From Acidobacteriota bacterium (GTDB taxonomy: Bacteria; Acidobacteriota; Terriglobia; Bryobacterales; Bryobacteraceae): DNA of 38,561 nucleotides. Position 1 is the first letter of the stretch, and the number at the start of each line of letters is the position of its first letter. The stretch covers positions 1 through 38,561 of the forward strand of contig CANIVU010000086.1 in the NCBI GenBank assembly GCA_947470805.1. Reading direction: 5' to 3'. The position numbers were made by a program, and so were the translations under genes. Below are positions 18,501 through 26,084 of this stretch, in pieces. The notes beneath the pieces were generated by a model, which saw only the letters and a list, made by a program, of their open reading frames with translations, did no database searches and was not told the origin of the DNA.

Positions 18501-18693
18501 CTAGCGATTCCATTTCCGTGGGGACCATCCCCGGTCCTTCGACGAGCACGGTTACCGTCGGCGCAGTAAGGTCCGGCAACACGTCGAGAGGAATTTCGCG
18601 AATTGAATATCCGCCCCAAATGAGCAGGATGGCTACCAGGAAGAGGACGACAGAGCGGTGATGAAGGGACCAACGTATGAGTGAGTCAAGCAT
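15589..18693 (-). CDS. czcA: second CzcA-like heavy-metal RND efflux pump
   Basis: This 1034-residue inner-membrane pump of RND architecture differs from the first CzcA in this window. The fourth-segment motif reads GLAIAIGELVDDAIIDVEN rather than the DFG form, giving the proton-relay acidic residues in a CusA/CnrA-like context. The N-terminus has IPLDVLPDLTAPTVTVLVEG. The start at 18693 is supported by AAGGA seven bases upstream. It is the third gene of the czcCBA set, 10 bases after czcB. Substrate specificity cannot be read off; the YcnI, HupE and P1B neighbours suggest a divalent transition metal. Confidence 0.92.
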   Translation of the reverse strand: MLDSLIRWSLHHRSVVLFLVAILLIWGGYSIREIPLDVLPDLTAPTVTVLVEGPGMVPTEMESLVTFPIESAINGAPGVRRVRSATAVGVAVIWVEFDWGQDINRARQTVNEKLSLVAGTLPSSVEKPFLAPISSIMGEILFITLESERHTAMEVRTAADSIIRRRLLAVPGVAQVIPTGGEQKQYQVLVSAQLMREYAVSLEQVESALRQGSQNSSAGFRASGGQEYLIQGVGRATSVATIGQIAVTSREGRPILVRDVAEVRIGPALKRGEGSHNAEAAVVLGIQKQPGANTLDLTQRLDATLDDIQKGLPAGMKIDKQVFRQADFIERSLENLTKALRDGAILVVIVVVLFLMNFRAAIITLLALPLSLMAAIITMNWFGVTINTMSLGGLAIAIGELVDDAIIDVENVIRRLRENALLPESERVPPLEVIYKASSEIRGSVVFATLIVALVFLPLFALGSVEGRLLSPLGFAYIVSLTASLAVALTVTPALCSLLLPNAKSILQGHEPWLVRQLKRAYQPFLRASLNHPALVILPAAVALGVAGFAISQTGRAFLPEFNEGTLTVSAVTLPGTSLADSDNLGRGLERILLDVPEVVSTARRTGRAELDEHVQGVESAEVDVTLRMKARPKDAVMAEIRERVTLLPGMNVTIGQPISHRIDHMLSGTRANIAIKVFGDDLPLLRSLARQIETAIKGVSGAVDISVEQQTDIPTLRVRVRPEDAGRLGLQPGAVAAQIQTAFVGVEVNRVLEGQISFPLVVRFPEVKSVDLQAIGKTLIDSPSGAKVPLDAVADIVEDRGANFISREGVQRKIVIQANVAGRDLLSVVNEIRLAVASQVKFPQGYRVEYGGQFESEAAASKRLIVLSVGVIFAIFLLLTTAFGSPRDALIVMLNLPLALVGGVAGVYLAGGVLSVASIIGFITLFGIATRNGIMLVSHIRHLLQVEGVTDWREAVLRGATERLAPILMTALAAGLALIPIALGMGQPGSEIQAPMAMVILFGLLTSTALNMVVVPAVYYAAGRTKHNEPNKD

Positions 18694-18703
18694 CGTTGAG
18701 TCC

Positions 18704-20230
18704 TTAGTGAACGTGACCATGCGCCGGCACTTGGCTCGACATGGCCGAGAGTCGAATGAGGTGGGCTCCCTTGGAGACGACCCTCTCGCCGAGCTTTATG
18801 CCATCTAGCGCCTGGACATAGCCACCTTCCCGCACGCCCAATCGAACTGCCCGACGTTGGAACGATTCGCCGGAAATCTGGACGAAGACGATGGGACGCC
18901 CGCCGTCGTCAATGATGGCTGATTCCGGAAGCGCAACACCCAGGCCGGATCCTTTGATAAGGAGCCGGATGTGGAGGTTCTGGTTTATGGCGATTCTTCG
19001 ATCGCCGTTATCGACTTCATAGATCACCGGGAAGGTACGCGATTGCGGATCGACCACACGGCCAATCGAGATGAGTCGGCTAAGGCGCCTAGGCTGCTCG
19101 ATTCCCGGCACTTCGAGTTCCGCGCCACTCAAATTCCGAATGAGAGGCAGTTCGGATTCTGGAACGATGGCCGAAACATAGACACGATCCACGTCGACGA
19201 TTTTGAACAAGGTGTCGCCGGCCTTTACATTGGCTCCAGGCGCGGCGACGACCTGCTGGATTACGCCGGCGATGGGCGCACGCAGGACAAACAGCTTGGA
19301 ACCGTTCGCATTCGAATCAGCCGCCCGCGAGGCATCGAACTGAGCGAGGCGTGATTCGGAAGCCTTCAGCCGGGCTTCGGCCGTGGCTTCAACCGTTCGG
19401 GCCTCCTCCAAGCGCCTGCCCGGCGCGGCGCCGCTGTTGACCAGACGCTCCGCTCGCTCCCGATCCTTCCGCGCGAGCTGAAGCGCCAACGAGCTTTCAC
19501 TCTTCGCCAATTCGAGGGAGGACACATCACTGGGCGTGCTGGTCGGTGGGAGTAGGCTGGCGAGCACCTGGCCTTGGGAGACACGCTCGCCAATGATCGG
19601 CAGGCGGGAAGAGACGAGTTGTCCGTTGAACGGCACCGTGACCTCGGCTTCACCGCCCGACCGTGGCTTCACCTCTGCTGGCGCACGGATACTCGTCCGC
19701 AGATCACGGTTCTCCACTACCGCGGTGGCAAAATCCAGGGTCCACTGCTGTTCTTTGAGGAACGGTACGAGATCCGCCAACAACGGGCCGTCTTCGTGCG
19801 TCGCGCCGGCAACGGTGGCGCTGACGGCTACGCCGGTAAGCTCGTGCACGTCGCTCAGGTCTGCGCTGGTGAGCCGTACCAGCAGCTTGTAACTTGCGGC
19901 GGATGCCGGCTTCACGTTCACGCCAAAGATTCCCGGCCGCGATGGCGCGTCGGTCGAGAATGTTTCCGGTGCGCTACCGTCCTTGAAGAGTTGCACCTCT
20001 ACTTTCCCCTTGGCAACCGCCTTGAAGTTGTCGAGCCGCGTGAGATGGATGGCGAAGCGGCTCGTTTGACCCGCGACCAGGGGCGGATGCTCCATGAACA
20101 ACTCGGTCTTAGCGGTCCAGTTGGTGGCTGATTCGGTGTGGACTTCGGGCTCTTGCGCCTTTTGTGGCGCTACCTTTTTTTCGCAGCCAACAATCACCAG
20201 GAGCGTCACGATCAGGATTCCGACTCTCAT
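18704..20230 (-). CDS. czcB: CzcB-like RND periplasmic adaptor with extra N-terminal domain, lipoprotein
   Basis: At 508 residues this is about 100 longer than a usual CzcB. It begins with a lipoprotein signal (LLVIVGC lipobox) and then an extra beta-rich domain of about 150 residues (FMEHPPLVAGQTSRFAIHLT onward) before the HlyD-type core. The core has the barrel-sandwich halves (VTVPFNGQLVSSRLPIIGER and LRAPIAGVIQQVVAAPGANV), an alpha-hairpin and a beta-barrel. It ends with HGHVH, a likely metal-binding tail. It overlaps the czcC stop by four bases, so the two are translationally coupled. Confidence 0.9.
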   Translation of the reverse strand: MRVGILIVTLLVIVGCEKKVAPQKAQEPEVHTESATNWTAKTELFMEHPPLVAGQTSRFAIHLTRLDNFKAVAKGKVEVQLFKDGSAPETFSTDAPSRPGIFGVNVKPASAASYKLLVRLTSADLSDVHELTGVAVSATVAGATHEDGPLLADLVPFLKEQQWTLDFATAVVENRDLRTSIRAPAEVKPRSGGEAEVTVPFNGQLVSSRLPIIGERVSQGQVLASLLPPTSTPSDVSSLELAKSESSLALQLARKDRERAERLVNSGAAPGRRLEEARTVEATAEARLKASESRLAQFDASRAADSNANGSKLFVLRAPIAGVIQQVVAAPGANVKAGDTLFKIVDVDRVYVSAIVPESELPLIRNLSGAELEVPGIEQPRRLSRLISIGRVVDPQSRTFPVIYEVDNGDRRIAINQNLHIRLLIKGSGLGVALPESAIIDDGGRPIVFVQISGESFQRRAVRLGVREGGYVQALDGIKLGERVVSKGAHLIRLSAMSSQVPAHGHVH

Positions 20231-21462
20231 TTTGCGAACTCCTCCCCAATCACTTTTTCCAACTCGATTTGCGCTTCCTTTACAGCCGTGTGGATGTCCA
20301 GCATCCGCAACTGGGCCAAGCGCTGCGTGCGGTAAGCGTCAAGCAATTGAAGGATTCCAATCTCTCCCTCCTGGTAGGCGACGGTGGCGATCCGGATCAG
20401 TTCCGGCCCCGTGTCCGCCAGTTCTCGGGCATACTCGTCTCGTGTCTTTGCACGAATATTGAATGCTTGTACGGTCCCCTCGACAGAAGCTCGAATTTGC
20501 TGGCTTAGGATTTGAAGGCGGGCCGCGACACGCTCCTGTTCGGCGGTGTAGCGGGCGACCTCCGTCTGTCCCTTGTTGAACAGCGGTATCGGGACCGTGA
20601 TGCCGATGACGGGACCATTGGCAATATTGCTTGATCCAGCACCGCGTTGCCCCAGGTCGGCGCGCTTCAAGCCTGCATTGAGGACTGGCTCAGGATAGCG
20701 AAGCCGTTCCGCGGCCCGCTGCTCGAAGCGGTACTGCTCAGCACGCTTCAATTCGGCGCGGTAGTCTTCGCGCGCAGCCATTGCACGTTGCACCAGTTCA
20801 TTGGCGCTCAGTGGAAGAGGTGAAGAATCGATCTGCCCTGCGACGGAGGCAATGGCCGTATCAGGCGGCAAGAAGGCCAACAGTTGTGCTCGTTCCAGAG
20901 CGGTATCGGCCCGGATCAAGGCCAGTTCCGCCATTAGTTCGGCTCTTTCTCGCTCCGCCCTGAGCCGGTCAAACTTCGTACCTTCGCCTTCCCTCTCACG
21001 GTCGCGGAGGACTTTAATGACGGACTCGATCTCCTTGGCGCTCGCGGAGTATAGGGATTCTCTCTGCTGCGTGGCCAGCACGCGGAAGAATGCGCGGCGC
21101 AGCGAGGTTCGCGCCTGCCAAAGCGAAAATGCTCCGTCCGCCTCCGTCGCGCGAACGGATGAGGCTCCGGCTTGTTTCAGAAACTTGAGACGGCCCGTAA
21201 TCGGCAGGGTCTGCTCAGCCTGAAAGAACTCGGTGAATCCGGCGCTCTCGCGGCTGTAGTTGACTGTGGGATTGGTATAGAGCGTCCGGCCCCGCGCCTC
21301 TGCCTCCGCAATCGCGACGCGGGCTCGCGTCTCTCGCGCGTGGGGACTCTGCTCCAGAAACTTTGCAACGATACTGGTTTCCGTCCACTCCTGCGCCGTG
21401 CACAACCCGGAAAGGGCAGCCATGCACAGCGCGGAAGCGGCGGCTCGTTTCGGCCAATGCAT
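20227..21462 (-). CDS. czcC: CzcC-like outer membrane factor (TolC family), second set
   Basis: This 411-residue outer-membrane channel of the second czc set has a signal peptide (AASALCMAALSGLCTA), then long helical segments rich in Arg, Glu and Ala. The TolC-family features include ARGRTLYTNPTVNYSRES, GITVPIPLFNKGQTEVARY near the middle and EGEIGILQLLDAYRTQRLAQ near the C-terminus. The length is normal for CzcC. Its stop overlaps the start of the adaptor gene by four bases. The His-rich small protein gene lies 77 bases upstream on the same strand. Confidence 0.92.
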   Translation of the reverse strand: MHWPKRAAASALCMAALSGLCTAQEWTETSIVAKFLEQSPHARETRARVAIAEAEARGRTLYTNPTVNYSRESAGFTEFFQAEQTLPITGRLKFLKQAGASSVRATEADGAFSLWQARTSLRRAFFRVLATQQRESLYSASAKEIESVIKVLRDREREGEGTKFDRLRAERERAELMAELALIRADTALERAQLLAFLPPDTAIASVAGQIDSSPLPLSANELVQRAMAAREDYRAELKRAEQYRFEQRAAERLRYPEPVLNAGLKRADLGQRGAGSSNIANGPVIGITVPIPLFNKGQTEVARYTAEQERVAARLQILSQQIRASVEGTVQAFNIRAKTRDEYARELADTGPELIRIATVAYQEGEIGILQLLDAYRTQRLAQLRMLDIHTAVKEAQIELEKVIGEEFAK

Positions 21463-21539
21463 GGCGCCACCTCATTCCAATCTCAACAGTTCACAAACAC
21501 ATAAGTGCGGGCACACGAAGAGTGCGCCTGGTCGTTGAG

Positions 21540-21902
21540 CTATGCAGGTGGTGCGCGCGGAGGAATATGCAGTTGCTGCGGCGGGTCGTGATTTTGCGGT
21601 CGTCGTTCGACGATTCGGCCAGTTTGCACCGCCGGAACCGGTGTAACCAGCAACGCCGTCTGGATTACGTAGACGGCGTTGGAGATTTTTCCGTCGCCTG
21701 GAATCCAGTCGTCGAAACGGGCGTCGGAATCATGATCGTCGGCTTCCCATTCCACTCCGTCGGCTGTGTGATGGTCGCCATGCTTATGGTCGAACCCATG
21801 GGCGTGCTCCACGCCTTCTCGCTCGTGCGTGTGCTGAAGCGGCGCCACGGCGAAAGCCCATAAGAGGCTGGCAATCGCGACAATTGGGATGGGTCTCCGC
21901 AC
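21540..21902 (-). CDS. small exported His-rich protein at head of second czc operon
   Basis: This 120-residue protein starts with GTG (the only usable start; a TGA lies three codons upstream) and a hydrophobic export segment (PIVAIASLLWAFAVAP). A His/Asp-rich stretch follows: HTHEREGVEHAHGFDHKHGD, then HHTADGVEWEADDHDSD. The C-terminus is proline rich, HIPPRAPPA. I recognise no specific family, but the layout parallels the Cys-rich protein at 467-814 and CzcI-like proteins. Zinc or nickel buffering in the periplasm is inference from the His cluster and the adjacent czc genes. Confidence 0.75.
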   Translation of the reverse strand: MRRPIPIVAIASLLWAFAVAPLQHTHEREGVEHAHGFDHKHGDHHTADGVEWEADDHDSDARFDDWIPGDGKISNAVYVIQTALLVTPVPAVQTGRIVERRPQNHDPPQQLHIPPRAPPA

Positions 21903-21968
21903 CTCGCTTCATCTTAGCCCATGTTGCCGAATGTCCTATCGCGCAATCGGCCAGTCCGTTGCCGAAGT

Positions 21969-22262
21969 ATGGTAGCCTTGACTCACTTGCCCCGTTTTAC
22001 CAACAAATCGCTCCATATTGGGATGGCGATTTTGTTGTGTCTGGTGGCGATCATCATATGGTCACCGCTGCACAAGCACCAGAACGGCAAATGTTCGCTG
22101 AATAACCTGGAGTCGTTTGTATCCGGTAAGGTGGCCGCTGAAGTTGCCCTGCCTGCGCCTGCGAAATCCCATTTTCTTGCGCTCGTCGTGAATGCGGTGG
22201 TCGCCCTCGCTATGGCGCCACGGGACCTACCCGCGCGCGCCCCGCCAGCTCAACTCACCTAA
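21969..22262 (+). CDS. small membrane/exported protein with His-Cys motif
   Basis: This short protein of about 97 residues has one hydrophobic segment (MAILLCLVAIIIWSP, residues 19-33), then LHKHQNGKCSLNNLES and a second hydrophobic stretch. It ends in a proline-rich tail, RDLPARAPPAQLT. It is similar in plan to the small proteins at 467-814 and 21540-21902. It is divergent from the latter and lies 93 bases before the TonB-dependent receptor. The start is uncertain: 21921 upstream or 22023 downstream are alternatives and none has a strong ribosome site. Function unknown. Confidence 0.5.
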   Translation: MVALTHLPRFTNKSLHIGMAILLCLVAIIIWSPLHKHQNGKCSLNNLESFVSGKVAAEVALPAPAKSHFLALVVNAVVALAMAPRDLPARAPPAQLT

Positions 22263-22355
22263 ATCAACGGCCACCGGTTCGGGACCAGAACCACGACGGA
22301 CTCCCATGAGTCCGCCGGACACGTTTATCGATTTTCGAGAGTGAGGATTTCTGCT

Positions 22356-25300
22356 ATGTTCTCTATCCGCCTGCTTGCGGCTATCATTCTGTTGGGCCCC
22401 CTCGCCTTTGGCCAGGGAGAAACCACCAGCGCCATTGTTGGCGCTGTGACCGATTCGACGGGCGCTGCGCTGGTGGGCGCTACCGTTACCATCACCAACC
22501 GCGAGAATGGCGCGCAACGCACCGCCAAGTCCGACGATTCCGGGCGGTTCAGTTTTCCGCAGTTGAAACCGGGGCCGTACACCGTGAAGATGGAAGCGGA
22601 TGGCTTTGAGCCGCAACAGAACAGTTCGGTGTTTGCCGGTCTGGGGCAGAAGCAGACGGTGGATTTCATGCTGAAAGTCGCCTCCGCTAACCAGAACATC
22701 CTGGTGACCGACTCCGCTGCGCTGATCAATCCGGAGAACCCCAATACCGCTACCACCCTGAACCGGGAAGCGCTGGCAACGGTGCCGAACGCCGGCGGAG
22801 ACCTTACCTATCCCATCCAGTTTGCGCCCGGGGCGCTGATGAATACCGCCGGCAGCGGCAACGATTTTGTGGGCGGAACCAACGGCTATGGAAACGTGCA
22901 GTTCAACGGACTTTCCTCGCTTTCGAACGGCTATATTGTGGATGGCCTGGAGACGAACGACCCGTTGACGAACCTGAACAGCGGGCTATCCACCAATCTG
23001 GTGCTCGGTTTGAACTCCATTGCTGAAATGACCGTCAATACGCTGTCGTTCGCTGTGGACCAGGGCCGTTACGGCGCTTCCCAAGTGAATTACGTCACCA
23101 AGTCCGGCACCAACCAGTTGCACGGCAACCTGTACGAGATCTGGAACGGTTCGAAGTTCAACGCGGCCAACTTCTTCACGAACGCACTGCCCGGCAACCA
23201 GAAGCCGCGTTCAGTGGTGAATCATTTTGGCGGCAGCCTCGGCGGACCGATCCGGAAGAACAAACTGTTCTTCTTTTTCGATGCCGAATATGTGCGCATC
23301 GCGCTGCCGATCATTTCGACCATCACCACGCCGACGCCCGCCTTTCAGAACTACGTGCTGCAACAGTTGCCAAAAGGTGGCGTTGACGCCGTTACCGGCA
23401 CCGCCTACCGGCCATCGCCGGAATCGCTGCCGTTCTACCGCAAACTATTCAGTCTTTACCGCGATACTTCCGGGACCGCACTGCCTGTTCTGGGCTGCCC
23501 CTTCGATATGGGCGGAGCCGCTGCCGCCGGCAGCCCGCCGAACGGCAACGGCTGCGCAAGCCGCCGGACTACGTCGCTTTCAAGCCTCAGCACGGAGCGC
23601 GTCTACACGGGCCGTGTGGATTACAACATCAACGACAAGAACACGGCGTGGTTCCGTTTCCAGAGTGACGATGGCCTGCAGGCTGCGTATACGGACCCGA
23701 TCAATCCGGTGTTCAACGCGCTTTCGCCACAACCGCTCTATTCGTTCGCGTCCGGTTACACTCGTGTGTTTTCGCCGCGGCTGGTGAACTATTTCAACCC
23801 CGCCTTCTCCTGGTATGAAAGCCTCTTCGGACCTCCGGATTTTCAGAAGACGATTGATGCTTTTCCGATCGTCCTGCGGGGCAGCGGCGCCAATGCGCCA
23901 TTCACCACGCTCGGCGGGCTGAACGACACGTGGGTGCAAGGCCGGCGCGCGGCGCGCTACTTTATCAATGACAATCTCGCCTGGAGCGTCGGCGCTCATG
24001 AGCTGCGCTTTGGCACCAATTCGCGAATCCTTCGTTTGAACAATTACAACTTCGGCCAAGGCACGGTTCCGGTCGTCGAATACACCACGCTGCCGCAGTT
24101 TATCTACGGGGTCGCCTCCACGGCTTCGCGTTCCTACCCGATCGCGAACAACCAGCCGTACAACATCATCAACGTCGATCTCTACGCGCAGGATACCTTC
24201 AAAGTGAGCCGGAAACTCACCTGGACCTTTGGCATCCGCGCGACACACAACTCCAATCCTTCCAATCCGCACGGCGCGCTGGCGCGCGTTGCCGGCTCGT
24301 TCAACTCCATCTCCCACGATGTGAATCAACCGTTAAACGCTGTGCTTAAAACGGATACGAAAAATGTGTTTGCCGGCGTGCCGCTGCTGATGTGGCAGCC
24401 CCGCACGGCGCTTGCCTGGAATGTTTTGAAGAAGACCGTGGTCCGGACCGGCTTCGGTATGTTCAGCGACATGCTGCCGGCGAGCGTTGTGGATCTGGTT
24501 GGCGTGAATCCACCCTATTACCGGAACTTCGAAGGTGGCTTGTTGGGCAACATTGGCGGGACCGCCATTGCCCCTGGCGTGCCGGACAGCGCCGTGGACG
24601 CCACCGCAGCCGCGGACCGCGGCTTCCTGGCTGGATTCACCCGCGGCGGACTTTCCTGCGCTTCGCCGAATGCGAACCCGGCCACCTGCCTGCAGCCGGT
24701 CTCCATCACGGCCGTGCCGGACGGGAAACTCCGGGCGCCGTACAACATGCAGTGGAGTTTCGCGCTGGAGCATCAGGTGGGTGATTCGCTGAATGTGCGC
24801 GCGCAGTACGTGGGAACGCGGTCGGTCAATCAGCCCTATCAGACCCAAGAGAACGGGTACCAGACCGTATGTGAGGGTTGCTTTGCGCCCTACCCCTACA
24901 AGAAGCCGGTGGATCCGCGGTTTGGCGCGGTTACGCAGTTGAACACGGGAGCCAATAGCCACTACAACGGCCTGCAGCTCACGGCGGACAAGCGGCTGGC
25001 GAAAGGCCTGCAATTCACGGCGAACTATACGTGGAGCCACTGTATGGACACGGTTTCGAACGGTGGCTTTCTGCCGTTTTCGGCCGGGGGGATTCTGCAG
25101 CCGCTGCCAGGGCGACTGCAAAGGCAGTATGGGCCCTGCGATTACGACGTGCGCCACAACTTCACGTTCCAATACGTGTACCAGTTGCCTTGGAAAGTGA
25201 AGAGCCGCCAGTTGGGGTATGCCGTCAATGGGTGGCAGGTATCCGGTTCGGCATTCCGCAGGAGCGGCATACCGTTTTCGGTTTTGAGCACCCCATATTC

Positions 25301-25814
25301 GGCTAACGGCAATGGAATCGTCCAAGGGGGCGGGCCCCAGTATGCCAACTACGTGGGCGGGACTTCGGCCTATGAAAAAAACAGCGTTCCGGGAGCCACA
25401 CAGCCGGGCACACTGCAGTGGTTGAATCCAGATGCGTTCGCCTCGACGGTGGATCCGCGCACCGGCGCGTGCGCCGGTGGGGACAGCGTGAAGAACTGTC
25501 AGTTCGGCAATTTAGGCCGGAACTCACTGCGAGGGCCGTTCTTTACTTCCGGTGATCTGTACATCACCAAGTGGTTCCCGCTGAACGAGCGAGTAAAGCT
25601 TCGCATGGACGGGCAGTTTTTCAATGTTCTGAACCACGCCAATTTCGGGCTCCCCATTCTCGGGCTGGCGGGCGTGCCGGGGGTGCGTTCCACGCAGACT
25701 GGATTCGGCGCCCTGTCGTATACGACGGCGCCTCCGACGGGCTTATTGGGCGTTGGCTTGGGCGGAGACAGCGCTCCGCGGTTGATTGCATTCCAGGCGC
25801 GGATCGAATTTTAG
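22356..25814 (+). CDS. Oar-like TonB-dependent receptor with carboxypeptidase-regulatory domain
   Basis: This 1152-residue outer-membrane protein has a signal peptide (FSIRLLAAIILLGPLAFG), then a carboxypeptidase-regulatory-like beta-sandwich (IVGAVTDSTGAALVGATVTI, residues about 30-110), a plug domain (FNGLSSLSNGYIVDG; GRYGASQVNYVTKSGTNQLH) and a long beta-barrel ending in aromatic QARIEF, as usual for barrel insertion. The NHFGGSLGGPIRKNKLFFFF motif is typical of the large family found in Acidobacteriota. The start at 22356 is preferred because GTGAGGA lies eight bases upstream; a GTG at 22341 is possible. Substrate is unknown; import or scavenging of copper or organic metal complexes is only suggested by its neighbours. 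Confidence 0.92.
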   Translation: MFSIRLLAAIILLGPLAFGQGETTSAIVGAVTDSTGAALVGATVTITNRENGAQRTAKSDDSGRFSFPQLKPGPYTVKMEADGFEPQQNSSVFAGLGQKQTVDFMLKVASANQNILVTDSAALINPENPNTATTLNREALATVPNAGGDLTYPIQFAPGALMNTAGSGNDFVGGTNGYGNVQFNGLSSLSNGYIVDGLETNDPLTNLNSGLSTNLVLGLNSIAEMTVNTLSFAVDQGRYGASQVNYVTKSGTNQLHGNLYEIWNGSKFNAANFFTNALPGNQKPRSVVNHFGGSLGGPIRKNKLFFFFDAEYVRIALPIISTITTPTPAFQNYVLQQLPKGGVDAVTGTAYRPSPESLPFYRKLFSLYRDTSGTALPVLGCPFDMGGAAAAGSPPNGNGCASRRTTSLSSLSTERVYTGRVDYNINDKNTAWFRFQSDDGLQAAYTDPINPVFNALSPQPLYSFASGYTRVFSPRLVNYFNPAFSWYESLFGPPDFQKTIDAFPIVLRGSGANAPFTTLGGLNDTWVQGRRAARYFINDNLAWSVGAHELRFGTNSRILRLNNYNFGQGTVPVVEYTTLPQFIYGVASTASRSYPIANNQPYNIINVDLYAQDTFKVSRKLTWTFGIRATHNSNPSNPHGALARVAGSFNSISHDVNQPLNAVLKTDTKNVFAGVPLLMWQPRTALAWNVLKKTVVRTGFGMFSDMLPASVVDLVGVNPPYYRNFEGGLLGNIGGTAIAPGVPDSAVDATAAADRGFLAGFTRGGLSCASPNANPATCLQPVSITAVPDGKLRAPYNMQWSFALEHQVGDSLNVRAQYVGTRSVNQPYQTQENGYQTVCEGCFAPYPYKKPVDPRFGAVTQLNTGANSHYNGLQLTADKRLAKGLQFTANYTWSHCMDTVSNGGFLPFSAGGILQPLPGRLQRQYGPCDYDVRHNFTFQYVYQLPWKVKSRQLGYAVNGWQVSGSAFRRSGIPFSVLSTPYSANGNGIVQGGGPQYANYVGGTSAYEKNSVPGATQPGTLQWLNPDAFASTVDPRTGACAGGDSVKNCQFGNLGRNSLRGPFFTSGDLYITKWFPLNERVKLRMDGQFFNVLNHANFGLPILGLAGVPGVRSTQTGFGALSYTTAPPTGLLGVGLGGDSAPRLIAFQARIEF

Positions 25815-26084
25815 TGGAATACTTGGCCAATCTCCGTGTGCTCCTCACAAACGTAATTCGGGCAGGTGACCCATCCTAGGGCCTCAAAGAACGCATTCAG
25901 GGTGTTTCCTAACCCGACCCTGCTTTTTGCAGGACCGATTTCGCAGCGGTGACGCAACATTGTGTCACTTAATTCGGTCGGCCGCGTCTCAATCTATATC
26001 TAGAGGACTGTTCGGGGCACCGAAAGTTCCAGGCGGCCACGAGGTGCGGCAAAATTGCCGACCAAATGGCGGATAGAGGCTCTT
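25815..26084. other. intergenic region before multicopper oxidase, with imperfect palindrome
   Basis: No gene seen. CCTGC and GCAGG around a T-run near 25917-25931 form a weak hairpin after the receptor gene. At 25949-25968 a 20-base near-palindrome, GTGAC..GTCAC with inner CAA/TTG, could be an operator. The TGTCAC within it followed 16 bases later by CGTCTC resembles the general look of ECF sigma promoters; this is a tentative reading. Confidence 0.3.
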
